Below, piece by piece: positions 1-13,333 of a DNA stretch of 64,000 nt. Both the position numbers and the translations under genes were made by a program. This DNA is from Odiellus spinosus (Eukaryota > Arthropoda > Arachnida > Opiliones > Phalangiidae): NCBI GenBank assembly GCA_963920705.1, contig OY987227.1, forward strand, positions 26,455,935 through 26,519,934, written 5' to 3'. The notes beneath the pieces are model-generated. The model ran no database searches. It had not been told where the DNA came from and saw only the letters and a list, made by a program, of their open reading frames with translations. Each line of letters opens with the position of its first letter. Position 1 is the stretch's first letter.

Positions 1-153
1 AGTAAAAATATCTTGGTTTTTCGATTAAATTTTTCTCTTTGCTTACTATAGGTATACCTACTGGGTCTAAAAAGGCACGCACCTGAGTTCTAACATCTAC
101 ATAGTCTACATAAAAAAATATGTCAAGCGGCATCCACACGTAACTTTTCAGGT

Positions 154-167
154 CCCCCCCCCCCCCC
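154..167. repeat. C14 run
   Basis: Fourteen consecutive C; length in any assembly is prone to error. Confidence 0.9.
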
Positions 168-221
168 ATATGTTGGATTAGATATGCTAAGTCGGTAATT
201 TAAAGCCCCCAGTTACAAGGG

Positions 222-379
222 TGAGTTCCCATTTCGCCCAAATATTTCGCCCAAAATTATCTATTCTCATTTCGCCCAATTGTTAGGTTAGGTAGGGTTA
301 GGTAGGGTTAGGTTAGATTATTTGAGATTGGGCGAAATGGGAATTGGGCCAAATGTTTTGGGCGAAATGGGGGTAAACC
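222..379. mobile_element. K1: foldback with TTAGG-type tract in the loop
   Basis: 158 bp flanked by a 10-bp TSD, GTTACAAGGG (212-221 and 380-389). Both arms repeat TTTCGCCCAA / TTGGGCGAAA; between them lies GTTAGGTTAGGTAGGG-type sequence (about 281-323). Confidence 0.85.
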
Positions 380-394
380 GTTACAAGGGATGGG

Positions 395-579
395 AATCTG
401 ATAATAACTTACGATATTCATTGATAACTAGGCTTTTTACAGATATTTTAATCTCGGGTAAATTGTTTGTTAATATAAAACCATAAATTATATTAATATA
501 TGTATCAAATGGATATGAATTATCCAGAGATAAAATTTTAAGCTTGATTAATAAACTAATTTCGCGTTTATTCGAACGG
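395..579. mobile_element. hAT-like M fragment, M4
   Basis: Matches M1 in reverse complement over CATTGATAACTAGGCTTT, TTAATATAAAACCA and TATCAAATGGATA; interrupted on the right by A1. Confidence 0.7.
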
Positions 580-586
580 ATAATGT

Positions 587-913
587 CAGAAGCCGATGAA
601 ACCCTCCTTTGAAGTCTACTGCTCTAATGTTCCATATAGCGCTCCTCTCTGTATGGGTAAAATTCCCAATTTCACGAGATCAGATGGGTCCTACTTCATA
701 CCCGCTGTCTACGGAAAATTGGAAATTGTCTCTCTCCACAAACGACGACGTTTGGTTGACGAGCTCCAAGATATTCGCTCGACGAACTCATGCTCCGAAA
801 ATATCTACCGTTAGGAGGCGTACGAATCGCGATTTTTGAGACTAACCCATACAGAGAGGGGTAGACAAGACCAGGGAGTAATAGACTTCAAAGGAGGGTT
901 TCATCGGCTTCTG
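587..913 (+). mobile_element. Family A MITE, copy A1
   Basis: Terminal inverted repeats start CAGAAGCCGATGAAACCCTC and run about 35 bp. The TSD is 7 bp, ATAATGT, at 580-586 and 914-920. It encodes no transposase; ORFs through it are chance readings. Taken as plus orientation (left arm reads GTTCCATATAG). It sits in older sequence related to the hAT-like family M. Confidence 0.93.
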
Positions 914-1620
914 ATAATGTGAAGATAAAAAGATGAAGTGTCTCGAAATACGTGAAATTAAATATTGAGATTTAAATAATCAACTTGCTAATCTCAAGCG
1001 AGAGAAAAATTTCCTGAATATTAGAAAACCCACAAAAAGTGCGATATAAAATTAAATAACCGTGTGATTGGTGCTTTAAAGAAAAATAGCAAACTACGCA
1101 TTTTGCTGGAAATATCCAGGATTTTGCAAAAAAATATGAGACTCGAAAAAATAAAACAAAAAAAAAAAAAAATACGTTGAAACAATATTACTACACCCAC
1201 TCCGTAGTATGGTCGAGGTATAGTGAAGAAAAAATATTTTTTATAAAGTAATACGCTAAAGAAATACTTCGACAAAAGACATAACTGCATGAAGAACAAT
1301 TTCAACGAGTGAAGAGGGGCTCGAAGAGAAGTAGGAACGAGTCTATAAAATTATATCTTAGAAAGAAACTAAATTTTTTAGAGAAAACCCGGTTTTAAAA
1401 TGGAAATTTAGATCCATTTCAAGGTTGTAAATCGTACTATAGCGTATAAAAGGGCCAAGAAACGTAACGTTTGCCATCTCAGTCAAATCCATAGCTTTGT
1501 AACGGAATAAAGTAATACAAAAAATGTAGAAAAGAAAAATAAGAAGAAGAAAAAAAATGTTAGATTCTGAAGTGATATTAGAATCGATTTTGGAGGCTAA
1601 GAAAAACGGGCTTTAAGCTT

Positions 1621-2171
1621 AGTTCCCACTTGACCGAAAACACGACCGAAACACTGCGTTAACACCTCTGCGGTAAAAAAGTTTCTGCGCAAGATGACCG
1701 AAAACGATTTCGGTCGGACAGAATCTGTGTTCTATTTTTACCGCACAAGTCGACCGAAAGATAATTCTCTTGAAATCCTTGAGCACGCCTTCTTTTAAAA
1801 ATATCTCTCATCCAAAACCGTCTTCGTTTAATATTGGAAATTGTTTTGTACATAAGATACGAAAGCATTGTATAATTAAATAAGCATAGTGTATTAATTA
1901 TTTCAACAGAAAAACTCGTATATTTGGCGGTAAATTCAAAAACAGACTTTAAGCGGACGACGTGTCAAGACCTCTAGTGTCTCGTTATTTTCGCGATTAT
2001 ACGAGACACTTACGTCACACCACGTGATTACTCAAATCTCCTTTCGGTCGCGGTTTTCGGTCGTATGTGTGAACCAATGGAAAATTATACCGTCGGGGCT
2101 CTGCGTTAATAGACATTTTTTGCCGCAGCGACAACTTTTTCGGTCGTTATTTTCGGTCAAGTGGGAACCTA
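1621..2171. mobile_element. Family D foldback element, 11-bp TSD
   Basis: 551 bp with ends AGTTCCCACTTGACCGAAAA and TTTTCGGTCAAGTGGGAACC. Flanked by GCTTTAAGCTT at 1610-1620 and 2172-2182. GACCGAAA and its complement recur inside. TSD length suggests a Mutator-like element (inference). Confidence 0.88.
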
Positions 2172-2744
2172 GCTTTAAGCTTTTCTTTCACCGTATAACG
2201 GACCTCGCTTGTTCCATGATTCGAAATGTTTTCAAATCATCCCTTGTTCGACGTTCTAAGAAGGTTTATATTTGGATCGTATTTTGTGAAGAATTATGGA
2301 AGGTTTAATATTTCGCGAATAATACTTGATTTTTATTATAATTATTTTTTTCTATTTGAAAAATATTTTTTTTCCCAGCCACGGAGTAATAATACTCGGA
2401 TGTCAAGGTTTCTTATAACAATAATCTGTAACCATAAAGATCCGAGTTTCATTGCACCGTGATTTCGATGGAAAACAGCATAAATGTTTCGTGTATGGAG
2501 TTGATAATAAAATTGAGTTTATGTTTTTGTATTATATAATTAAATAAAGAGATAGTTTCACGATCTGTACATAATTTTGAATCGAACGAAAACGCTTTTC
2601 CCTGTGAAGTGGACGACTAAAGACAAATGAAAATGATTGTCCCATTGCCACTAATGTCTAGAGTAATTTAGAAAAAAATGTCATAATGTCACTATAGTTT
2701 GTTAATCAAAACTAAAGCTTCAAGGGCTGAATATTGAATTTTAA

Positions 2745-2856
2745 TTAAAGTAAGACTGTCACGTGACTTTTCATGAACTCCAAATAGAAATTGAGTAGCA
2801 TTTCAGGTAAGAATAGCATCAACATAATATGAAAAATGGTAACAGCCTCACTTTAA
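2745..2856. mobile_element. Family Q mini-element, copy Q1
   Basis: 112 bp between TTAA sites, with inverted ends AAGTAAGACTGTCACGTGAC and GGTAACAGCCTCACTT. Confidence 0.75.
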
Positions 2857-5646
2857 GAGAAAAAATAAATAAAAGATACCAGTTCTAATTTCGGAGAGTG
2901 ACAATGAAATGACGTCATAAAAAATGAAAATTTCGGAATTTAAAAATCGATAAAAATGACAAGGGTAATGAGATATGAGAAGAAAAAGAGTAATTATAAC
3001 TTAGGAAAATATTATTGGATTTTGGGATAAATCTTAACTTTTGTTTATTTTATGTTTTGTTAGTGAAATTACGATTGTGGACCTTATCATTTAAGGCTTA
3101 TGTATTTCCTATGGCCCCTGTAAAAGTGTTCCAAGGGTCGTACTTCGGTGCTCAGGGGTAAGCCGACATTTAGGCTTTAGTAAACCCACATTTAACCATG
3201 TCGAGGACGAAACTAACTTTCAGAACAATTTTTAAACTTAAATTAAACAACTGTGGCGAAATCTCTGACCATTCCAAATATATCGAAATTATGCCTTTAT
3301 TCTAATTAAAATAGTTCAAATAGTAAATCAATTAACCACCGACTTCCTTTTTAATTATTTTATAATTTTGGCTAAAAATCACAGGGAATAAAATCTAGTA
3401 TAAACTTATCCGACTTGTTTATAAGGAATCCATCGGTATTTGTATGACTTTGCTTGCCTTATAGCGTCACGCAACGTTCGGATAAAGAAGAAGATGAAAA
3501 AAACGCGCGAAAGAGAAGAGGACGAGAAAGAAAGAACGCGGAAAGCTAGAAATCGATGCCAATATCAAGAATGAAGGCTTAGGAATTTTTCTAGCCGCTC
3601 TTTTCTTTTTTTTTCTTCCAAATGTTATTTGGCGCGGAAGCGAAAAGTTCGCGCATAGTTTGCCAGGTTTTTAAGGGTGCATGGGATGTCGCCCGCCTAT
3701 ACCCACCCACCATCCTCTACACTAAAAAGCTTGGACCCCCGAAACCCAGAAAGAATAAAGGCTCAAGGAATGAAAAAATCTGGAAGGCGCCTGCCGCGTG
3801 CTTTAAAGGGATAGACTAAGATGATTTTGGGACAATATATATTATATTTTAATCTTCCAGAATTTTCTATACCTCTCCAGACTTTGCGGGGGGAAGGGTA
3901 GAAAAGTTACGGAAATATTTTATTATGTTTTGATATCATCGTGTTCGAGACATTTAGAGAACAAAATAATGATATGGTTGTTGCGTGAAATCCTAATTAA
4001 GTTAGTCAAGTGAAAAACACAGATTTGTAGCAATTGGATCAGGTCATTTTTCCCAAGATGACCAAGATTATGTTCATGCCTTATCGGAGATAACGCGATA
4101 TCTAGAACTAGCTATAATCTCGCCATCTGATTGGATGATACGTCAAATGAATCGTAGCCCGCCGATCAGGCATAAGGGGAATAATACTAAGACGAGGGAG
4201 CGGTGCATTGACTGCCTATAGCCTATATATATATATATATATAAAAGATAATAAATAGGTGTCCATTGTTTAGTCTTAGTTATCAGCAATTGTTTCGAGA
4301 GGCGCTTCAGAACTGGTTTCTTCCCCCCTTTTGTGTGGCGTTCATACACGAACGAGTGCCGATCGAGCTGGCTTATATTAGAGGCATACACAGTTTTATT
4401 ATCCTTGTAACGTCGGGATTTTACGAAAGAATTGTAAGCACGAATTTTTCCTATTTAGGAAAGACGTAAACTTCAACATCACATTGTATTAGCGAATAAT
4501 TGGTTTCAACTGAGACTAACAATGATCAATGAACACCTTCCTTACGTTCATAAGCGTTCTCTAACGGCAAACACTGCGATAAAAATGAGTGTGCGTCTGC
4601 CTATTTTTTGATCCCTAGAAGTTAAGCATGAGGTTTAACAAAGTTCCTACTTTTGCATGCACCAAGTTTGATTATTCGAATCTATTTATTAATAATCTGT
4701 CCTTTGTTAATAATCATATAGTTGCAAGCATATATATCAATAAATCTTGCCTTTAACAAAACCGAAGTAATAAACATGTATTGATAAATAAATAAATAAT
4801 AATTGATACGCTTTTGGCGATTCTTTAATAAAATTTTCACCGATTTGATTCCAATTAAAATAAAATATCGTGACTATCCCTTTAAGCTCAGAGAGTGAAT
4901 CCCTCTAAAATATATTGAAGCGGGCGAAGAATATTCGCCGATATGACGTTTCGGGGCAGCAGCTAGCTGGTATAATCTCGCTCTACGTAGAGATGCCAGT
5001 TTTTGAATTTTCCATTCTGCCCATCAGTGACTGGCATGGCGGCCAACAATTTTTTATTATATATATCTATATATATTTGATAAATCTATATATATCTAAA
5101 CCTCCCCCTTCTTCGCCCTTTTTCAAAAAGTGGGTTCTAAGGGCATCGAATCAGGGTGGAGAAAAAATAAAGCATGGGGGGAAAAAGCAATTTTCGCCGG
5201 ATTTTTTTTACGAGCCGGTGTATAGTTTGCCATATAGCTAGGTCATGATTTCGATAAGGAGCGGTTCCCTTGAAAATTAATAGGGTGTGTTTAGAGGTAT
5301 ATCGAGAAATAAATTACGTAGAAAAGATTGGAGAAAAGCGATACCGAGCGCGGAACCAGGCAGATCTAGCCACGAAGCCAAGGGCTAGAAAGACTCCAAT
5401 ATACGCTATAAAAGCCTTCAGAGAAATATATATATAGCGATGGATATGCGCGAAAACAAAGAGATATGGCCCAATAACCCTTTCACCTTGACTCCTTTGA
5501 CTAAATTACATACTAGTTGAATTGGATATTAGGTTTATATAAAAATAAACCGCATAGAAAAATTGATTTGTTAATTTAACTTGTTTTCTAACGATGTAAT
5601 TAGCGAACGAATTGACCCTATTGTAATTTTAACTTCATAATTTATT

Positions 5647-5734
5647 TTAAAGGGAAATTTGGAGCTAAAAACGGAATTTTTAGACATGTTTTTGGTGTTA
5701 AAATTAATTTCTGAATTTAAATTTTCGGGGTAAT
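5647..5734. mobile_element. Family J left-end fragment
   Basis: TTAAAGGGAAATTTGGAGC and the following bases match the J left end, then switch into a B arm. Confidence 0.65.
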
Positions 5735-5851
5735 ATATTTATAATTTAATAATTGTTTTGTAAACTTTTTATCGGTGGATAAGGGATATTTAAACGATAA
5801 GGAATCGATAAAAAAAAAATCACTTGTTATTAGGTTTTATCCTCCCTTTAA
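5735..5851. mobile_element. Family B half element joined to a J fragment
   Basis: The arm from the TTTGTAAACTTTTTATCGG segment to CCTCCCTTTAA matches the right arm of B. It directly follows a family J left end at 5647. Confidence 0.75.
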
Positions 5852-6850
5852 CGATCATTACGAAAATACTACACAAAATATATTTTCAAAGTCGTAAAAA
5901 ATTCCTGTCAACCTCACTTTATACAGAAAAATGAATTAAACCAAGTTCAATCATTATATTACTTTTAAACGACCATAGAACACTTTTACACTTAAAACGT
6001 TTTCTATAGAAATTCCCGCGAGAGCTGAAATTATTCGCGCAATGAAAAATTGACCCTTATTCGAACAAAAAAGAATTTAGTAGAAAAGGAAAGAAAAAAA
6101 TTAAAAATTGGAAGGGAAAAAAGACAGAAAAAAATCGAGGGGGAAGGGATCATAATCGTTAAATCTTGAATAATAGGAATTGGGCCGTTAAACGCAGATG
6201 GCCATGCCATATATATTCCCCTAATTAAAAAAAAAAAGGCCGTAAAATTCTTAAAAAAAAAAAAAAAAAAAGGTGCACCGAAGAGAGGACGTAAAAATGT
6301 CTAATCGTGGCATAGCCTCGTAACTTCACGACTAATTATTGTTTAAAGGAACTTAAAATAATAAATGAAAACTGAAAAAAAAAATCGTTATTGATTTTAC
6401 GTTTTTTTGAATCTAAGTTATCGAAATCCTGGTAAAAAATATTTTAAAGCATCCCGAAAATATGATAGAAATGATCTTAAAAAGTCGTATTTTGCCGTCC
6501 GCCTGATTTGGAAATTACTTTTCGCACGTGACACAAGACTGTCCAATCACTTCGGTCAACGGCCACAGTAATGAAGCGCCCCAAATATGAACAATATTTT
6601 GGAAGCTAATTTCCCTACTTTTCCAGGTTTCCCTGACCATTTCTAAATAATTTCTCTGACCAAATTAATAACTTTTTCATGAATTTTATCTTATGGACGA
6701 GTTCTTGGCAATTCCCACAATTTATGTTACATAGTTTATCAATCAGTGTCGATAGCTAACTCAAAATATAAAAAAAAAAATCTTTAGACAAATATTTTCA
6801 GTTTATAATAATTATATAAAATTAATTGGTCAACCAATCAACAACAGTTA

Positions 6851-7040
6851 TTAGAGACGTTTTTGGTGTTTCAATTAATTTCTAAAGTTTGGTAAAGTTT
6901 GAACTAAAGTATATATAAATTCGGACCAATCATTATTTAAGCATTCAATAACACTTGTGATGTCATAACATTAAAAGAAATGGCCGGCGTTTGACGTCCA
7001 AGGTCTCAGGCATCAAACGTCGACCATTTAATGTTCATAC
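6851..7040. mobile_element. Family J internal fragment
   Basis: Shares with J2 the ACATTAAAAGAAATGGCCGG and CAGGCATCAAACGTCGACC segments and the upstream GTTTTTGGTGTTTCAATTAA; the ends are missing. Confidence 0.72.
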
Positions 7041-7489
7041 ATTATTTTGCAGTTTCACCAAAATGGTTTAAAACGGTATGAAAATCTCTAGTGTGAAAGC
7101 GGCTTAAGTTATTGATAAAACGTACTCCATGGTTCGTTTCAGGTTTAGTTCTCACGTGGACCGAATGTATTTTGTTAGTCATTTATAATTTAGGTATTAA
7201 ATTAATTCAAAGGAGAATATCCCACAATTCTACGCGCGAAACCTTTTATAACGTGATATAATTTCATTCATCTCATTCCTAATGGTCTATATCTATCTCA
7301 AAAAACCTCACAAGGATCGTATTCTTCCCGGAACATTGGGTGAGCATGCGCGTAAAGGGTTTGTTGCACTGAATTATAAAGATACTTCAAGGAAATTAAG
7401 GGTTAATCTGTTTTTTTTTTATGAGCTTTAATATAATAATAAATAATACAATATCGTCTCAATTTATCTTTCGAACGGCCTCATAACGA

Positions 7490-7650
7490 AAGGCCTTTGC
7501 TCATTGGTCGCCGATCCATCTATGATTCCAGCTAAGCCTATTTTGCGGCTAAATTGTAATGTTATTTATAGTTTAATATTTGTTTGACAATTTTTCTATT
7601 GGTGGATTAGGCCTAATTTATTTAAACGATAAGGAAGCTATAAAAAATAA
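7490..7650. mobile_element. Degenerate family B arm
   Basis: GCCTTTGCTCATTGGTCGC, then AGCTAAGCCTATTTT, then GGTGGATTAGGCCTA follow the order of the B right half, with many changes. Confidence 0.7.
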
Positions 7651-8082
7651 ATATACGTATTTGAAGAATGGTTTAAAAACATTTACCTAACGCTTCAAAA
7701 AAGTGATCAACACGAGAAAAAAACAACGATGCAACAACTAGCCCTTTATAGGACCCAACTCGGGTTCTGGTCACGGGCGGCTGAGCTGGAAGCAGACCAG
7801 ACTGAGTACCGTTATAAGAGGAAAAGCCTATAGTTTGAGACTAAAGGACAGAAAGCCTAGGACTAACAATTCCAATAAAGAAGACGAGTCTGGCGTCGCT
7901 TGGTCTGTCGACCCTCGGAACAAAACAATTTAGTAATTAATCAACAAACACTAATGGGATCTACCTGGCCGCCAACTACAAGATACCATTTAAAAAATAT
8001 AGATTTTCTTAATTAGTAAAAAGTAGGCTTGTACAATAAACTTATTAAATTTTTATTGAAGCGACCACGTTACGAAATTTCA

Positions 8083-8760
8083 GCTAAAGTCTGGTTTTCA
8101 CGAGACCGAAATTTTAAGGCTGAATGTCGCATTTCCGCCGCGAAATTCCGTCCGTTTTCGCTTACGCGACGGCGATTGGTTTTCACGTAACCATTTTTGG
8201 TGAACCGAAAATTTTTGGTTTTACGATTTTTAACAATTGTCTATGTCCTGTCCTTCATAGACATGTCTGTGTCTATGTCTTCTCCTAATTATATCATGTA
8301 TCAGGTATTTACTCGGGTATTTAAATACATGCCCTTTGTAAAATAAAATTTACTTACTGCTAAGTCCGAATTTCGTCCCTATACTGGACCAACAGTTATC
8401 CTTCATGGTTGAGTCTTTATACTCTTTTAAACTCCCATCATAAAGAAATCTATGTTTCCTTATTTCATCAATAAATTCTTCGTTGTCAACAGCTTTTTTC
8501 GATACTTTCGGCATTCGAGCGTCCGCCATTTAAAATCTACTCTAGAATCTCGGAAAACCTCGCCAACGACGAGATCTCGCGTGGGAAAATCCAGGGGTAT
8601 GATTGGCTGCGGAAAGTTTCGGCCGCTAAAATATAGAACTTTTCTCTAGTCGCGCGGAAAGAGACTTTTCGTTTCGGCCCGCCGAAATATTTTCAGCCGC
8701 GGCAAGTTTTCGCCCGGTTTTGCCTCAATTTCCGCCCCGTGAAAACCAGCCTTAAGCCTA
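8083..8760. mobile_element. Foldback element C, probably inside a B relic
   Basis: Inverted ends TCTGGTTTTCACGAGACCG and the complement of CCCCGTGAAAACCAG bound about 670 bp rich in CCGAAA and TTTCGG motifs. The right flank continues as AAGCCTATTTTCCGGGTAAG, the middle of family B, up to about 8830. The exact borders and TSD are unclear. Confidence 0.55.
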
Positions 8761-9542
8761 TTTTCCGGGTAAGTTTTAATTTTATTTCTAATTTAATATT
8801 TTTTTTTTAAATTTTTACTGGTGGATTTTTACTGATGGAAAAAAATGGTGACACAATCACTTGAAAATCATAAATTTACCGTGTTATCATTTGACCTCTA
8901 AATAAAATTGGAGGGCAACGCCTGACACAAACTTACAAGTATAACGGATACCGTAACTAAAATGGGAATAAATTAATTTTCAGCCCCAAAAGAACATGAC
9001 GTACCAAAACATTATTCATATTGCATGCCAGCCAAAATCCGCGATTATCCTAATTTATTCCGCCTCTTGGGATAATCGTTCCTAAATCTAAATCAAGGAG
9101 GGACAACGAGAGCTCTCCAACGACAAACCCTAAAGTTCTTTTTAATAAGAAAAAAAAACAAAACCGGCGAATTCCCATTTGTTTTCGGAAACAGATCCGA
9201 GGCCAAACATATTTACGCGATGACTGCGTGGGAGCCGAAATAAATTATTATCACAATTATACAACAGACCCCAGATCGCCTTAATCATTGCAGTAATGCT
9301 TTTATATTATGGCATTAATCATAACGAGGTTGCAACTACGGATCGAAGTGAATTTGAGTTGGAGTCTCACCGAAATGTTTTAATTTAAACATTAAGTGGG
9401 GAATATTTAAACTAAGTCTCTATCTTTTCTAAGGCATATGGATTATATTTCTAATTTTTTATCCTATACGTTTTTAAGAATAATTTACGCAAAATTTGTT
9501 GACCATTTCATTATATATGTATTTTTTAATTTACCCCATCAC

Positions 9543-9604
9543 AGAGAAGCTATATTTGGAACATAAGATTAATAGACTTAGAAGGAGGGTTTAATCGGCT
9601 TCTG
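9543..9604. mobile_element. Family A fragment, one end only
   Basis: About 60 bp ending GGTTTAATCGGCTTCTG resembles a family A terminus with several changes; the other end is missing. An older relic or a related subfamily. Confidence 0.6.
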
Positions 9605-10307
9605 GCGCTATTTGTATCCAAACCAGCATACCAAGAGCGAAGCTTATCAAAAATAGGTCCTATTCGTCCGCGATTTTTTTGTCGAGACTTTGCCTTTAAC
9701 CCATTATCTTTTTTTTTTAAACCAAGCCTGAGGTCCATGAGTAAAAGAAGAGCCGGGGAGAGAGAGAGAGAGAGAATATTTATCAGTTGGGGTTTTTGGC
9801 CGGGAGCGATCTCTGGGGAGATTCTGAACAATTACACCGCAATTCTCATTTGACTTAAAACAGAATTAAACACCCGAGAGGGGTAAGTAATCGAAATGAA
9901 AGTAGGTTCGTAATAAAAGAAGAAAAAATAAAAATAGAGAAAGGAGATCTCGACGAGAGGGTGAAGAGGCCATTGACGTTTCTTTAATGAGCCAAATCAG
10001 TGAGAGCCACCGCGCCACTTCTGTAACGGGAACCAACCGTTTTTAGTTCGCGTCACCAAAGTTATACCCTTTCATCTTTTGGGGATTTTTTTATTTTTTA
10101 CCTTTCTCCTCTTTTTCATTCTATACTACTGTTTAGTTCTTTTTTATCGTCGGAGATATTTTCTTCCAGTGGGGATAAAAAAAACTTTCGCAAAAAAACG
10201 AGTTTCACCTGGCGAAAAAGTTGGAAAAACGCCGTGCCAAATTCGCTTATAGTTTTAGCCCAAAAATGCTTTTAATATAGAAGTGAAAGGGAAATTAAGA
10301 CATACCC

Positions 10308-10751
10308 TTAAAGGGAGAATGCAACCTAACAACAAGTGATTTTTTTATCGATTCCTTATCGTTTAAATAGGCCTAATACATCGATAAAAAGTTTACAATA
10401 CAAATATTAAACTAGAAATAAATTTAAAACTTACCCTGAAAATAGGCTTAGTGGGATTCATGGAGGTCCTGTTTTTTTCGCGTGTAAGGTCTAGCGACCA
10501 ATCACGCGCGACGTAAGTTTCGTGGAGATCTCGCGTGAACGACGGGCCTTTGCTCATTGGTCGCTAGACCTTACACGGACGCGATTCAGGATCTCCATGA
10601 ATCACGCTAAGCCTATTTTCAGGGTAAGTTTTAAATTTATTTCTAGTTTAATATTTGTATTGTAAACTTTTTATCGATGGATTAGGCCTATTTAATCGAC
10701 AAGGAATCGATAAAAAAAATCACTTGTAATTAGGTTGCATTCTCCCTTTAA
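10308..10751 (+). mobile_element. Family B palindromic TTAA MITE, copy B1
   Basis: Flanked by TTAA. Ends read AGGGAGAATGCAACCTAA and complement, and nearly the whole element is one inverted repeat. The centre contains GTAAGGTCTAGCGACCAAT and its complement. TTAA duplication with purine-first termini is reminiscent of Kolobok or piggyBac derivatives (inference). Confidence 0.93.
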
Positions 10752-12565
10752 AGGACCGCGTTAAATTCAACAAATAATTGTGGATCTAAACATTTTACAA
10801 TAACCTTGTTTACACTATATACTCTTTGAATTACCTCGTCTTCTAACAGGGTGATTCGTTAATTTCACATATCTTAAATTTTAAACCAACAGAGGTAGGG
10901 GTTTGGATAATCCATAAATATTAGGTTAATAATAATCAGTTAAATATTACATCGGATTTATCATAGACTTCCCGTGGATGATTTCAAATTTTTAAAAAGA
11001 TAAAATTTACAGAAATATCTTGTCCAAACCTCGTACTATAAACCAAATAGCTAATTAGATTTAAGTCCAATTAAAACGCGGGTTGAACCCCAGGGCCCAG
11101 CCAACCACGCACTGATAGAATTTAAACACTAGACAGTAGTTACAGACTCATTTCTTGTTAACTATTACTTTCCGCAATAACCACTTACGCGACGGTTGAA
11201 ATCGACTTGTTTTACAAGATTAGAAAACGCGCGGTTGGTTTTCCGCTTGGTGAAAACGATCGGTTAATCGCGAAAAAGGCATATCCCTTATAAGCAAGCC
11301 GTGGTATACACTTTTTATAGTGGCACCAAATCACGGTACCGTGACCTATAGCGTCACTCTTCCCTCTCTCTTCTCTCGCCAGTCTCCCTTCATTCGGATC
11401 TCTAGAGTTTTTTTTTCTCTTTCTCGACTCCGAGATTTCTCTCTCAGGAATTAAAAGAAATACTTTTAGGCGCGGACGAATAGGCGATACAGATTTAAAA
11501 GAGCTCGAGAAGAAAGGAAGGAAGGTTTTGAAGGCGAGTGGAACCTTTAATCGCGCTTTCTTCCCGGTAGTCCGATAAAAAGCGTTTTAGAGAAGAGAAA
11601 GAGAATGAGAGATCGTAAAAAATAGACTTCCCCATTTCTTCTATACGATACTAGTCTACATTTAACCTTTCCGAATGCGACGTTTCTCGGTTTCCCGCAT
11701 CCCTTCCTAACCTTGAAGCTTAACCGTTGGAAGCTCATCCGCGGATAAGAGCATCTTAAAACGTTATAAAAAAGAAACCAAAATTCTCATCGGTCGACCA
11801 TTCCATTAAAAGGATTCAATTACATCTAATCGACCCCATCTCTTGGAAAACGCGAGATTGCCGCGTGCCTGATTTAGGAATTTGCAATTATACTTTACGA
11901 AATGGCATATTACGAGTCATTGATACGAGCCCGACATACAGAAGCCCCAACCCTTGGAATATATAATCATAATATTTAATCATTAACGTTAAATTCTATA
12001 GAATTAGACTAATTATATTATGGTTATATAATTTATATCTTGAAAAAAAAAATATATTTCGACCGTTTGGCATATTAAGTTAAAATTTGTCGTCCCTTTA
12101 GAACATTAATTGTTAAATTTCAGAAAGTTAATTATCAGTTTTATCAAAGTCTTTTAGAATAGAATAGCAGACGCGGACGAGCAATTTAAGTTACAGGTCT
12201 GAAAATTATTACAATTAACGGGCCCAGTAGTGCCTATAAGTTATCTTTTCCTTGAGCACCGAAGCGCGAATAGTCCAACACTTCTACAGGCGTTTAATTC
12301 CTCGACGTAATTAATTGAATTTATTAATTGGTCTAATTACTATCTAAAAAAGAGATACGGGACTGAAGTAGCCGCAATTATCGAAAACATTTATCTCTCA
12401 CTTGAATTATAATTAATAAGCGCGTAATTAGTATACTTTCATAAATATTTTTTAAAAACTAATTCAAAAGATCTCTAGCCCCCCCATTTTATGTTTTTCC
12501 CTTTTAGACATTATGGCCCAACTGAATTTATTATTATTTATTTTTGTTAATAATATACCTATTGT

Positions 12566-12980
12566 TAGAGCTCGGAATTCGTATAATTTTTACTAATTGG
12601 ATAAAAATCGTATGTATATTATCGGTTTGATTAAAAATTGACTTTTTCATTCGAGTTAACTTTAAAATATAATCCTTATCCATTTTTATCCAAAAATGGC
12701 CTTATCTTAGAATATTATCCGCGTTATCCGTTCGGATAAAAAAATTCTAAAAATAATGAATAAAAAGATAATTTAAAATCTTAGTTTCGTTGTTTTAATT
12801 ATATTCTTCAAATTAAAAGTCAATTTGAAATATCTATCTTATATTTTAGACTAATTCTGGAAAGGTGAATTTTCTTATCTTAACAGTTATACGAATATAA
12901 AAATTTAATTTTTTAGATACAATTTATCCCAAAATAAAATATCTGAAAATATACGAATAACAGAAGATAATCGAGCTCTA
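12566..12980. mobile_element. hAT-like MITE M2
   Basis: Left end TAGAGCTCGGAATTCGTATA; right end ATAATCGAGCTCTA, shorter than M1. Followed by GTTACAG and the A2 insertion. Confidence 0.75.
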
Positions 12981-12987
12981 GTTACAG

Positions 12988-13325
12988 CAGAAGCCGATGA
13001 AACCCTCCTTTGAAGTCTACTACTCTAATGTTCCATATAGCGCGCCTCTCTGTATGGCTAAAATTGACGATTTTACGAGATCGGAGGGGTCCTACTTCAT
13101 ACCCCCCTGTCTACGGAAAATTGGAAATTCTCTCTCTCCACAAACGACGACGTTTTTTTGACGAACTCCGAGGCTGCTAGAGATATTCGCTCGACGAACT
13201 CCCGCTCCAAAAATATCTACCGTTAGGAGGCGTACGAATCGCGCTGTTTGAAACTAACCCATACAGAGAGGGGTAGACAAGACCAGGGAGTAATAGACTT
13301 CAAAGGAGGGTTTCATCGGCTTCTG
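12988..13325 (+). mobile_element. Family A MITE, copy A2
   Basis: Same termini as A1, with TSD GTTACAG on both sides. Inserted exactly between two copies of hAT-like family M: the right end of M2 precedes it and the TAGAGCT start of another M follows it. Confidence 0.93.
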
Positions 13326-13333
13326 GTTACAGT

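Noticed and set aside
281-323. Telomere end from TTAGG repeats
   Set aside because: Short, degenerate, and enclosed in a foldback element with a target duplication, so interstitial.
3803-4885. 1.1-kb TTAA element with AGGGATAG ends
   Set aside because: Only about eight terminal bases are inverted; similar AAAGGGATAG strings occur at 20244, 21025 and 53790, so pairing of these two ends is not supported.
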